A stretch of 64,000 nucleotides of DNA. Source: Boseongicola sp. (GTDB lineage: Bacteria; Pseudomonadota; Alphaproteobacteria; Rhodobacterales; Rhodobacteraceae). The notes under the pieces were generated by a model, which was given only the letters and a program-made list of their open reading frames with translations, ran no database searches and was not told where the DNA came from. This document shows, in pieces, positions 36,605 through 44,070 of the stretch. Positions within the stretch are counted from its first letter, which is position 1, and every line of letters begins with the position of its first letter. A program made the position numbers and the translations under genes. The stretch lies in the NCBI GenBank assembly GCA_014075275.1, contig CP046179.1, forward strand, positions 2,551,932 through 2,615,931. Direction: 5' to 3'.

Positions 36605-36836
36605 CAATTCCTCCGATGCGGATACGTTTTGCACGACGACCACCGCTCTTTCGGGGCGATAAGTCCACGAAACTGTCTCCGTTCTCAGAAGATAAATCGC
36701 TGGACTGTTCGACGTTCAGGCGAACCACAGCTGCAGCGAGAATGCGGCCAATTTCTTCGAGGCGCGCGTCTGCTGACATGCGCTCAGGGCATAGGGGATT
36801 GGGACCCGAAATCGGGCCTGATGTATTCTTGGGCAT
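36588..36836 (-). CDS. Small conserved protein at head of the recombinase cassette
   Basis: An 82-residue protein. The segment MSADARLEEIGRILAAAVVRLNVEQSS is a pattern I have seen encoded just upstream of DUF2924 genes in related elements, and its C-terminus is basic (RKSGGRRAKRIRIGG). It overlaps the DUF2924 start by 17 nt. The start is uncertain: ATG 36836 or the Met of MSADARLEE at 36779. Function unknown; co-transcription with the recombinase is likely. Confidence 0.55.
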   Translation of the reverse strand: MPKNTSGPISGPNPLCPERMSADARLEEIGRILAAAVVRLNVEQSSDLSSENGDSFVDLSPRKSGGRRAKRIRIGGIDETSQ

Positions 36837-37001
36837 GGCGACTTTTCGCGATTGAGATGATGCCCAAAAGGTATCTTAAAATATCAAAAATACAAGTAAA
36901 TCAATATTTTACGGACAGGGTCGACCTGCGCGTAGAGCCACGTATTTCTGCGTAGTGAATATGCGAGTACGCGGAACGCTGATCGTCGTTGCTGGGCCGA
37001 A

Positions 37002-37937
37002 TCACCCTGTCCGACCGTCCATGAATTTGTCGAACGTATCGACGGTCTGCTCTTCTTCCAACTCTGCCATCTCCCAGCGGGATGGGGCGCGGTCAGGATA
37101 AAGCAGCAGCGAGATTGTCATCCGGTCATTGCTGGGGGAGAACACCGTCATTTCATGGACGGGCTCAGACCCCAACCAGACACCTGCGGGGTGGAGGTGA
37201 CCATGGCGACCAGTATCCCAGTCCACGTCCTGCGCGGCCAAGGAGGCGGCTGGCAGTTCCGTTACTGTTTGGCGTGCCCGGTAAAAGATACCGGATTTCA
37301 GCAACGGCTCGCTGGACCATGCCCAGTCGATGAATCCCTCTTTGCCAACCACGATCATCGCCCGCTTGTCGGTGATGGTCATCCATTTCAGGATCGCTGC
37401 CGTCAGTGACACGGCGTAGCGGTCGGCCAAATCAGTCATCAGATCGATATCAATGGCCCGGCCTTTGATCTGCTCACGGAAATCATCCAGCGGCATCAAA
37501 AGGTAGGAGGCGAAGGTATTGGCCTCCGCCTCGATCCCGTTCCGGACCTCATCCCAATCAGCCATGTCGCGGTTGGTGCATTCGAGGCCGCTGGGATAAG
37601 TCTGCCGGTGCAGCAGGTAATGGCCCAATTCATGGGCCAACGTGAAGTTCTGCCGTCCCGGCGAACGGATCGTATCGTTATAGATGATGCCCCATTCGCC
37701 GGACCCATCTTGGCGTGGCATGAGCATGCCTTCAACGCCGTTGGAGAGGTCCAGGCCGCCGACCATAGTTATCGGTGCATTTGGAAACACCTGTCGTGAG
37801 ACATCCTGTGCTAGTGCGGCCACATCAATTGGAAACCGCGGTAGCCCATGCGCTGCCTGATGCAGCGACAGGATCTGCGTCAGGCGGATTGCCCAACCCT
37901 GTGGCGTCGTGGGCAGGCTCAATCCTTCTTTCCCCAC
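37002..37937 (-). CDS. ImmA/IrrE-family metallopeptidase
   Basis: A 311-residue protein with the zinc motif LAHELGHYLLH (His102, Glu103, His106) and a downstream EAEANTFASYLLMP block typical of ImmA/IrrE peptidases. ImmA of ICEBs1 cleaves its phage-type repressor after DNA damage and so triggers induction. Here the gene overlaps the repressor gene by 19 nt in the same operon, so it is the likely anti-repressor of prophage B. It has an extended C-terminal domain (~residues 200-311) of unknown role. Confidence 0.88.
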   Translation of the reverse strand: MGKEGLSLPTTPQGWAIRLTQILSLHQAAHGLPRFPIDVAALAQDVSRQVFPNAPITMVGGLDLSNGVEGMLMPRQDGSGEWGIIYNDTIRSPGRQNFTLAHELGHYLLHRQTYPSGLECTNRDMADWDEVRNGIEAEANTFASYLLMPLDDFREQIKGRAIDIDLMTDLADRYAVSLTAAILKWMTITDKRAMIVVGKEGFIDWAWSSEPLLKSGIFYRARQTVTELPAASLAAQDVDWDTGRHGHLHPAGVWLGSEPVHEMTVFSPSNDRMTISLLLYPDRAPSRWEMAELEEEQTVDTFDKFMDGRTG

Positions 37938-38239
37938 ATATCGATCATCTGATTGATCTTAGCTTGGTCATCCGGGTCGAGCTTGCTGAATTTGCGGAAG
38001 AAGGCCTCCTTCAGAACTGCGTCTCCGGGTTCCTCACTTTCATCCAGCAGATAGTCGGTAGTGATCTCGAGGGCCTGAGCAATCCGGGTCAATTTTTCTC
38101 CGGACGGCTTTCGTGCGTCGCGGTTTTCCAATTCCCAGATGTAGCTCTTGCTCGAGTCGGTCAATTCCGCGAGCTTGTCGAGGGAGTATCCCTTCTCCTG
38201 GCGGTGGCGCTTCATCTTGGCGCCGAGGGACGTGGTCAT
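37919..38239 (-). CDS. CI-like XRE-family repressor of prophage B
   Basis: A 106-residue protein with one helix-turn-helix (KMKRHRQEKGYSLDKLAELTDSSKSYIWELENRDARKPS) and a helical acidic C-terminus. It lacks a LexA-type self-cleavage domain, which fits control by the linked ImmA protease. I chose the start MTTSLGAK (38239) because AAGGAT lies 6-8 nt upstream; the longer frame runs through the operators. It is divergent from the gene at 38398, with two palindromes between. Confidence 0.88.
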   Translation of the reverse strand: MTTSLGAKMKRHRQEKGYSLDKLAELTDSSKSYIWELENRDARKPSGEKLTRIAQALEITTDYLLDESEEPGDAVLKEAFFRKFSKLDPDDQAKINQMIDMWGKKD

Positions 38240-38273
38240 AGTATCATCCTTGTTTTCCTTGGTTGTAGGAAGC

Positions 38274-38293
38274 TTGTTCGGTATGCCGAACAA
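38274..38293. promoter_or_regulatory. Repressor operator O1 (imperfect palindrome)
   Basis: TTGTTCGG-TATG-CCGAACAA: 8-bp arms around a 4-nt centre, 34 bp upstream of the repressor start. The half-site TGTTCG is shared with the second palindrome at 38324-38343. The position suits autoregulation of the repressor-ImmA operon. Confidence 0.7.
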
Positions 38294-38323
38294 AATCGTG
38301 CCGCGCAAGTAGACTTGGTGGTT

Positions 38324-38343
38324 TGTTCGATATATATCGAACA
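38324..38343. promoter_or_regulatory. Repressor operator O2 (perfect palindrome)
   Basis: TGTTCGATATATATCGAACA is a perfect 20-bp palindrome about 55 bp upstream of the divergent gene at 38398. It shares the TGTTCG half-site with O1. It likely controls the rightward promoter; the AT-rich centre could overlap a -10 element. Confidence 0.75.
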
Positions 38344-38397
38344 TTATCGTATCGCTTTGCGCCGATTCCCTCATACTCCTCGCCAGAAAGGGCTCCT

Positions 38398-39621
38398 ATG
38401 ACTGCTATCGCCTCCTTCCTTCGCAAGACCCCCGTCACACGGTTGCATGACTATTTTACCGGCTCTGGGTTCACATCCCTTCCACCGGTCGATTGGACCA
38501 AGCCTGAGGCGGAGCTCGTCGAGCCGCTGATCAAAGCTGTCGACGACATGGACGACCGTGAAAAACAACGTGTTGTCATGAATGCCGGTCAGGTCGCTGC
38601 TCTCGCGGACGAACCGGGCCAGAATGCGCTGCAGAATGTCGTCATCAACCGGCAGGTGTTCGACACGCTGGAGGGGGCTAATAATCGTTCGCTGTGGGTG
38701 TTTCTGAATGAACCAGACCAGTTTCGTAAGGCTGAAGAGGTCCGCTACAATGATGAACGGCGCCGTGGCCGGTCATGGAGTGGCTTTGAAGTAGAAAAGG
38801 ACCGCGTGGTCCGCCGGGATGCTGCATCGGTAGCTGACTTCACCAAGGCAATCCGCGCGCGTTTCGACACGCCGCATGTTCATGTCGATGTTTTCGACCG
38901 GCACCGCGTCATCCTCGATGATCAGGAATGCGATCTCGTTCAGGTCGCTGTCTATCGCGAAGGGCGCCCAGAAGACATGCTTGGGTTCGACGCGAACAGC
39001 ACATTGTCCCGCCGCATCGTGAAGCCGGTTTTTGAGGCTGCGCTGACTTACGAAGCGGATACCGGCGTTATAGAGGTGGTGGCCAATACAGTTGCAGACC
39101 GGAGGGATCTCACTGCCTACATGGCGCGGGACCTGCTTGGGATCGACTTCGAAGAAAAGCATATACCGCTGCGAGAATACGATCTTGGGATGCTCTTGAA
39201 GCCCTTTGACTTCCCGACTGACGTTGATGACGGCATCGCGGACGTCACCGTGAAAGAATTGCGTCTTATGGAGGTTGGCCAGCCTAACGAACGGATCATC
39301 CTCGAATCCATGTCGGGCGCCGACCGCACTGTGTGGGAAATGGCAGAAGAAAGAATTGGGCTCGACATTGGCAGTTCGGGGCATGTCCTGTCCGTTGCAT
39401 CTGAAGCGCCTGAATGGATCGTCACGCGCGCGCGGTTCACAATCAAGTTTCAGCCCGGCCCGAGCGGCGGGCGGGGCAAATCGTTGACGCTGACGGTGAC
39501 CATGCCACATGGCTGCAACTTGAAGGACATGACCCCGCATGAGCGCCTGATTGGCGACAAGTATCTGCGCCGTTGGGGCATTCTGACCGACAGCTCCGAC
39601 ATCGGTGACCTCATTGACTAA
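38398..39621 (+). CDS. Unrecognised protein, first gene divergent from the repressor
   Basis: A 407-residue soluble protein, MTAIASFLRKTPVTRLHDYFTGSG, with acidic and beta-rich segments (VHVDVFDRHRVILDDQECDL, DLVQVAVYREGRPEDMLGF) and a C-terminal LRRWGILTDSSDIG. No catalytic motif or transmembrane segment is evident, and I do not recognise the family. AAAGGG lies before ATG 38398. It is expressed from the promoter controlled by O2 and overlaps the next gene by 17 nt, so the two probably form one functional unit. Candidate roles are superinfection exclusion or lysogeny control; neither is shown. Confidence 0.7.
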   Translation: MTAIASFLRKTPVTRLHDYFTGSGFTSLPPVDWTKPEAELVEPLIKAVDDMDDREKQRVVMNAGQVAALADEPGQNALQNVVINRQVFDTLEGANNRSLWVFLNEPDQFRKAEEVRYNDERRRGRSWSGFEVEKDRVVRRDAASVADFTKAIRARFDTPHVHVDVFDRHRVILDDQECDLVQVAVYREGRPEDMLGFDANSTLSRRIVKPVFEAALTYEADTGVIEVVANTVADRRDLTAYMARDLLGIDFEEKHIPLREYDLGMLLKPFDFPTDVDDGIADVTVKELRLMEVGQPNERIILESMSGADRTVWEMAEERIGLDIGSSGHVLSVASEAPEWIVTRARFTIKFQPGPSGGRGKSLTLTVTMPHGCNLKDMTPHERLIGDKYLRRWGILTDSSDIGDLID

Positions 39622-40543
39622 ACGGGCGGTCGATATGCTGCTGCAGGTCGTTGAAACCCGCACGGCCAAGGTGCAGGCATCGGTCCTGCGGCAAGTTTCA
39701 CCTCGGGCAACGGATCAGTTGCTCGAGGCCAAGTTGATGGTCGCGTCCGGACATATCCCGGTCGTCACCGCTATGGATGACTACGAAGACGAGCCCATCC
39801 CTGCAGAGTGGTGCGCCGAGCGCAGGCAGTATGGATACAACAACAGCATCGGTCGGTGGGTTGCGGTCGATGCCAAGGAGATCGCAGCTCTTGCAGTTGA
39901 TTACCCGCTGCTCTTCGCGAAGATGTTGGTAGATTTCGAGCGCGCTGCCCCGGCGCGCCCGATCTCGTTGATCGATAGTGTCGCGTGGGACATTGGCACC
40001 ATCCAGCTCAAGGGGGCGAAATCGCCCGTGCCGGTCTGGTTTGCGCGTCGGCTTTCAGATCCTGCGGTGTGGAAAAAGGTTGGTGCTCTCCTGGAACGCA
40101 GGCCGCCTGATGGGGTCCGTGTCATCCTGACGTCCACACCAGGCGATCGCCTCCCTGTTGCTGCAAGTAAGAAGGACATCGTCATCAGTGTGACCGATGT
40201 GGCCAAAGCGGCTGGAAAGCTGGCCATCTCACCTCAGGCCGTTTGCATGCGTGTGTTCCCCGGACATGCGCAGCGGCGGTTCCCCATCGATCACTCGGAG
40301 GACTTCGGGGTCGTCTATGTCCATGACGAGGTGTTCAAGTTTCGTGGTCTACGGCACCGGGATTTTCTGGCGATCTTGTTCGGCGCATATTGGTCTGGCA
40401 GGCCAGTTTGCAGAACAATAACCACGCTATCCGATGCGGGATTCTCGGAAAAGACCAATAGCCTTTCGAAGGCTTTCAGCGGTCGGACCGACTGGCAATC
40501 GTTTATCAAGTACGATGAAGGCAACTGCTGGATCGAAGCATAA
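39605..40543 (+). CDS. Unrecognised protein, partner of the gene at 38398
   Basis: A 312-residue protein starting at GTG 39605 (MTSLTKRAVDMLLQVVETRT); an ATG at 39635 is an alternative. The segment VSPRATDQLLEAKLMVASGHIPVVTAMDDYEDEPIPAEWCAER may be a small winged helix followed by a Cys-containing loop. The middle part (GAKSPVPVWFARRLSDPAVWKKVGALL) is beta/alpha. The family is not recognised. A strong terminator follows at 40571, so the pair forms a two-gene transcript separate from the replication operon. Confidence 0.68.
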   Translation: MTSLTKRAVDMLLQVVETRTAKVQASVLRQVSPRATDQLLEAKLMVASGHIPVVTAMDDYEDEPIPAEWCAERRQYGYNNSIGRWVAVDAKEIAALAVDYPLLFAKMLVDFERAAPARPISLIDSVAWDIGTIQLKGAKSPVPVWFARRLSDPAVWKKVGALLERRPPDGVRVILTSTPGDRLPVAASKKDIVISVTDVAKAAGKLAISPQAVCMRVFPGHAQRRFPIDHSEDFGVVYVHDEVFKFRGLRHRDFLAILFGAYWSGRPVCRTITTLSDAGFSEKTNSLSKAFSGRTDWQSFIKYDEGNCWIEA

Positions 40544-40570
40544 CCTCACCAACATACTGAAAACATGAAT

Positions 40571-40600
40571 AACGGCCGCTCAATCGAGCGGCCGTTTTGC
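40571..40600 (+). terminator. Rho-independent terminator after the two-gene unit
   Basis: AACGGCCGCTC (40571-40581) and GAGCGGCCGTT (40586-40596) form an 11-bp stem with an AATC loop, followed by a short T run. It separates the repressor-divergent pair from the replication genes. Confidence 0.82.
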
Positions 40601-40708
40601 GTTTCTTCGTCTCCTACCAATTCCCCTACCTTTCCCCTTCAGAAGCCCTACCACGCCATCCGCCATGGTGATCCCGCAAGTGTTCGCAAAAACCCCAAGG
40701 AGGTTCAC

Positions 40709-40918
40709 ATGGCGCTAAGACACCTTTCCCAGATCGAGCTGGCGGCTCGCTGGAACATTTCACATCGCACGCTGGAGCGTTGGCGGTGGACGGGCGAAGG
40801 CCCGAAATTCATCAAGCTCGGTGGCCGGGTCATTTACCGGCTCGAAGACGTCGAGGCTTTCGAGGTCGAGCAAATCCGCGGCTCGGACCACGAGCCCCAC
40901 CGCCCAATGTCGGCATAA
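40709..40918 (+). CDS. MerR/excisionase-like HTH protein
   Basis: A 69-residue DNA-binding protein: LSQIELAARWNISHRTLERWRWTGEGPKFIKLGGRVIY followed by RLEDVEAFE. This is the helix-turn-helix-17/Xis-like fold. AAGGAGG precedes ATG 40709, so the longer upstream frame is rejected. Proteins of this kind act as excisionase or as early regulators. It heads the replication operon and could pair with the serine recombinase at 34779-36107, but that recombinase lies beyond the repressor. Confidence 0.8.
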   Translation: MALRHLSQIELAARWNISHRTLERWRWTGEGPKFIKLGGRVIYRLEDVEAFEVEQIRGSDHEPHRPMSA

Positions 40919-40929
40919 GGGGGATGAAT

Positions 40930-41415
40930 ATGACAATTTCTAACCACATCACACTGGCCGATATCCACCGCATGCCGGTTGGCCAAATCGCGGCACTGCC
41001 CGCTGATCAGCTGGCAATGCTGCGGGATGCGGCTGATCAGCAGCTCACCCAGGCCAAGACGGTCTCGGATTGGCTCAATGGTGCCATCTCCCTGAAATAC
41101 GCCGAGCGTGCTGCTGAATGCCGCTCTGAGGCAGGCAAGGACACCGGCACGATCCGCTTTGCAGATGGCGACGTCACCGTGATTTCGGACCTGACCAAGC
41201 GGATCGATTGGGATCAGGCCAAGCTGGCCCAGATCGCCGAAAACATCGCCTCAGCAGGCGAGGACCCGGCCGAGTTCATCGATACCACTTTGAAAGTGTC
41301 TGAGCGCAAATACACGGCGCTGCCAGAAAGCTGGCGCAAGGGTTTTGAACCTGCGCGTACGGTCCGGACCGGCAAGCCCAAGTTCCGCTTGGTGCTGGGC
41401 GAGGAGGTGCGCTGA
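40930..41415 (+). CDS. Phage early protein of unknown function
   Basis: A 161-residue protein with helical N-terminus (LADIHRMPVGQIAALPADQLAMLRDAADQQLTQAKTVSDWLNGAI) and a C-terminal basic part (ESWRKGFEPARTVRTGKPKFRL). AAGGGGG lies 6 nt before ATG 40930, which I prefer to ATG 40924. It overlaps the ATPase start by 1 nt. Such proteins regularly precede the AAA_24 ATPase and DUF669 genes, suggesting a role in phage recombination or replication. Confidence 0.6.
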   Translation: MTISNHITLADIHRMPVGQIAALPADQLAMLRDAADQQLTQAKTVSDWLNGAISLKYAERAAECRSEAGKDTGTIRFADGDVTVISDLTKRIDWDQAKLAQIAENIASAGEDPAEFIDTTLKVSERKYTALPESWRKGFEPARTVRTGKPKFRLVLGEEVR

Positions 41416-42161
41416 TGGCTATTTCTCTCGCATCTCTGCGCACCAGTTCGGTGCTCCAGCCGCCGCGTATACTGATCCACGGCGTTGCCGGGGTAGGTAA
41501 ATCGACCTTTGCCGCTGACGCGGGCGCGCCGGTGTTCATCATGACCGAGGATGGTCTTGGCAAACTGCAGGTCCCGCATTTTCCGTTGGCGACCAGCTAT
41601 GCCGAAGTTGCACAAGCGCTCGACGCCTTGCTGGAGGAGGATCACGACTACGGCACTGTCGTCGTTGACAGCGTCGACTGGCTCGAGCCGCTGATCTGGG
41701 CTGAAGCGTGCAAACGCAATGGCTGGCAGTCGATCGAAACCCCGGGCTTTGGCAAAGGCTTCGCAGAAGCGCTGACCATCTGGCGGGAATATCTCGATAA
41801 GCTGAATGCGCTGCGCGACCGGAAAGGCATGGTGGTCATCCAGATCGCCCATACAGACATCAAGCGGTTCGATAGCCCCGAGCATGAGCCTTACGACCGG
41901 TATGTGATCAAGCTGCAGACCCGCGCGTCCGCGCTGCTGCAGGAGCATTCTGATGTGGTGCTTTTTGCCAACTATCAGATCTCGGTCGCCAAATCCGATG
42001 TCGGCTTCAACAAAAAGGTGACCCGGGCGCTCGGGTCCGGTGCGCGCGTTATGCACACCGAGGAGCGTCCCGCCTTCCTCGCCAAGAACCGTTACGGCCT
42101 GCCGGACACTCTGCCGCTCGCGTGGTCAGAGTTCCTCGCAGCCATGCCCCAATCCCAATGA
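41415..42161 (+). CDS. Phage nucleotide-binding protein (AAA_24, RecA-like)
   Basis: A 248-residue P-loop ATPase. Walker A is GVAGVGKSTFAADAGAPVFI (~residues 24-43), Walker B is GTVVVDSVDWLEPLIW, and a sensor-like VVIQIAHTDIKRF follows. The family acts with DUF669 and exonuclease genes in phage recombination or replication; its exact activity is not settled. It starts at ATG 41415, overlapping the previous stop, and is followed 21 nt later by DUF669. Confidence 0.87.
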   Translation: MAISLASLRTSSVLQPPRILIHGVAGVGKSTFAADAGAPVFIMTEDGLGKLQVPHFPLATSYAEVAQALDALLEEDHDYGTVVVDSVDWLEPLIWAEACKRNGWQSIETPGFGKGFAEALTIWREYLDKLNALRDRKGMVVIQIAHTDIKRFDSPEHEPYDRYVIKLQTRASALLQEHSDVVLFANYQISVAKSDVGFNKKVTRALGSGARVMHTEERPAFLAKNRYGLPDTLPLAWSEFLAAMPQSQ

Positions 42162-42182
42162 TTGCCTTGAAAGGATACGACC

Positions 42183-42698
42183 ATGGCACGTTTTGACACG
42201 TCCTTTGACGCCACCAGCGTTGAACCCACCACCCCGTATGAGCTGCTGCCCGCAGGCAAATACCGCGCTCAGATCGTCGAGAGCGAAATGCGCGTGACCC
42301 GCAACGGTATGGGGCAGTTTCTCTGGTTGATGCTGGATATTTTGGACGGCCAGTATCAAGGCCGGAAGATCTTTGATCAGCTGAACCTTGTGAACCCGAA
42401 CCCGACCACGGTCGAGATTGCACAGCGGACGCTGTCGGCAATCTGCCATGCGACGGACCGGATGCATGTCAGCGACAGTGAGGAGCTGCACCTGATCCCG
42501 ATGACGATCCAGGTGAAGATCAAGCCGCCGAAGAACGGCTACGGCGAAAGCAACGCCATTGCCTATCTGCCGCCCGAAAGTGGAGGCGCTCCTGCAGCCA
42601 CCGCAAAACCTGGCGCAGCCCCAGCAGCACCGCCCTCAACGCAGGCCGCTTCCGCACCACCCAAGATGGCCTCTGCGCCCTGGAACAAGAAGGGCTGA
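42183..42698 (+). CDS. DUF669 protein, probable single-strand DNA-binding partner
   Basis: A 171-residue protein. The DUF669 pattern is FDTSFDATSVEPTTPYELLPAGKYRAQIVESEM, then LWLMLDILDGQYQGRKIFDQLNL and AQRTLSAICHA. A proline/alanine-rich linker leads to the C-terminal MASAPWNKKG. Its position beside an AAA_24 ATPase is standard. Family members probably bind single-stranded DNA through an OB-like fold; this is inferred from context. Confidence 0.85.
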   Translation: MARFDTSFDATSVEPTTPYELLPAGKYRAQIVESEMRVTRNGMGQFLWLMLDILDGQYQGRKIFDQLNLVNPNPTTVEIAQRTLSAICHATDRMHVSDSEELHLIPMTIQVKIKPPKNGYGESNAIAYLPPESGGAPAATAKPGAAPAAPPSTQAASAPPKMASAPWNKKG

Positions 42699-42763
42699 TC
42701 AATCGCGCTGCTCCGCATCCATGACTGACGGAGCAGCGCCCAACCCCATCTAAGGATATTCCC

Positions 42764-43126
42764 ATGACTGACCTGCATAACGCGGCCCCTCGGGCCGTGA
42801 TCAGCTCCGGCTTGCCTGAAGACCAGTGCCGGTTGATCGAACTCGACGACGATATTGCCAAAATCCGCACGCAGATTGCGACCGCTGATCTGGCGCGCCA
42901 ACGGGGGCAAAAGCCTATCGACCCTGACTGGTTTCACCGGGCAAGAACCGCGCTGCGCCACCTGTGCCGCGAACGGTCCGAGTTGCTTGCCAAAGGCACT
43001 GGCCGCCGTCGCCGCGAAAAGCTGAAAGACGCGCTGATCGGCATCCTGCGCGAGCGCCACGACCCGGAAACTTGGAGCGGCCTTCTGTCCGAAGCCCAAG
43101 CCCGCAGCGAACGGGAGGGCTTGTGA
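42764..43126 (+). CDS. Small helical phage protein, unknown
   Basis: A 120-residue basic, helical protein (LIELDDDIAKIRTQIATADLARQRG ... FHRARTALRHLCRERSELLAKGTGRRRREKLKDALIGIL). No domain is recognised. It sits between DUF669 and the Cas4-like nuclease, overlapping the latter by ATG/TGA. It probably belongs to the replication/recombination complex. Confidence 0.62.
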   Translation: MTDLHNAAPRAVISSGLPEDQCRLIELDDDIAKIRTQIATADLARQRGQKPIDPDWFHRARTALRHLCRERSELLAKGTGRRRREKLKDALIGILRERHDPETWSGLLSEAQARSEREGL

Positions 43127-44070
43127 TGGCTGATCTTCCCGCACCACCTACGCCGACGCTGACGACGATCTACGCCGATTACGAGGCCCGCCAGGGTGAT
43201 GGCTTCCGTGACCATCTCGGCGCATCCATCATCGGAAAATCATGTGCACGCGCGCTCTGGTACGATTTCCGCTGGGTGACGCCGTCACGCTTTTCTGGCC
43301 GCCTTTTGCGCCTTTTTGAGACGGGCCAATTGGAAGAGGACCGTATGGTGCGCAATTTGCGTGCCACCGGGGCCACTGTTTTGGAGCTGGATTCGGAAAC
43401 AGGACGGCAAATCCGCGTGGAGGCCCATGGCGGTCATTTCGGCGGCTCGCTCGATGGCGTCGCGCTCGGTCTGCTTGAGGTGCCGAAAACCTGGCATGTA
43501 CTGGAATTCAAAACGCATGGTGTGAAAAGCTTTGCGGATTTAACCGCGAAAGGCGTGATGGCATCGAAGCCGCAGCATGCCGCGCAGACGCAGATCTACA
43601 TGCACCTGACCGGTATCACCCGCGCGCTTTACATGGCGGTCTGCAAGAATACCGACGCGCTGCATATCGAACGGGTTGAGGCCGATCCTGCCATGGCCGA
43701 ACGCCTTCTGGAGAAGGCTGGCAGGGTCATCTTCGCCCAGCATCCGCCTGCACGGATCAGCGAGGACCCGGCTTGGTTCGAATGCCGTTTTTGCGATCAC
43801 CATGCCGCCTGCCATGAGGGTGGCGGGGCCGCTTTGACCTGCCGTTCCTGTCTGCATTCTACCGCCGTTGATGGCGGATGGCACTGCGCGCGTCATGACA
43901 GAATGCTGTCGCCTGCTGAGCAGCGTGCCGCCTGCGGCAAACATCTCTTCATCCCCGATCTCGTGCCGGGGGAGGTCATCGATGCGGGAGACGACATCGT
44001 CACCTACCGCATGAACGATGGCGCCTCCTGGTCAAATGACGCCCGCACAACGGAGGCGGTACCATGCTGA
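43126..44070 (+). CDS. PD-(D/E)XK nuclease, Cas4/RecB-like
   Basis: A 314-residue exonuclease. Catalytic residues lie in GGSLDGVALG and HVLEFKTHGVKS (ExK), followed by QHAAQTQIYMHLTG. A C-terminal Cys cluster (FECRFCDHHAACHEG, then TCRSCLHS) resembles the Fe-S site of Cas4/AddB-type nucleases. It would process DNA ends for phage recombination. ATG 43126 overlaps the previous stop, and its 3' end overlaps the helicase start by 7 nt. Confidence 0.85.
   Translation: MADLPAPPTPTLTTIYADYEARQGDGFRDHLGASIIGKSCARALWYDFRWVTPSRFSGRLLRLFETGQLEEDRMVRNLRATGATVLELDSETGRQIRVEAHGGHFGGSLDGVALGLLEVPKTWHVLEFKTHGVKSFADLTAKGVMASKPQHAAQTQIYMHLTGITRALYMAVCKNTDALHIERVEADPAMAERLLEKAGRVIFAQHPPARISEDPAWFECRFCDHHAACHEGGGAALTCRSCLHSTAVDGGWHCARHDRMLSPAEQRAACGKHLFIPDLVPGEVIDAGDDIVTYRMNDGASWSNDARTTEAVPC

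Noticed and set aside
37775-38401. A 208-codon frame on the + strand across the repressor
   Set aside because: It is antisense to the repressor and ImmA genes and crosses both operators; protein sequence looks non-coding.
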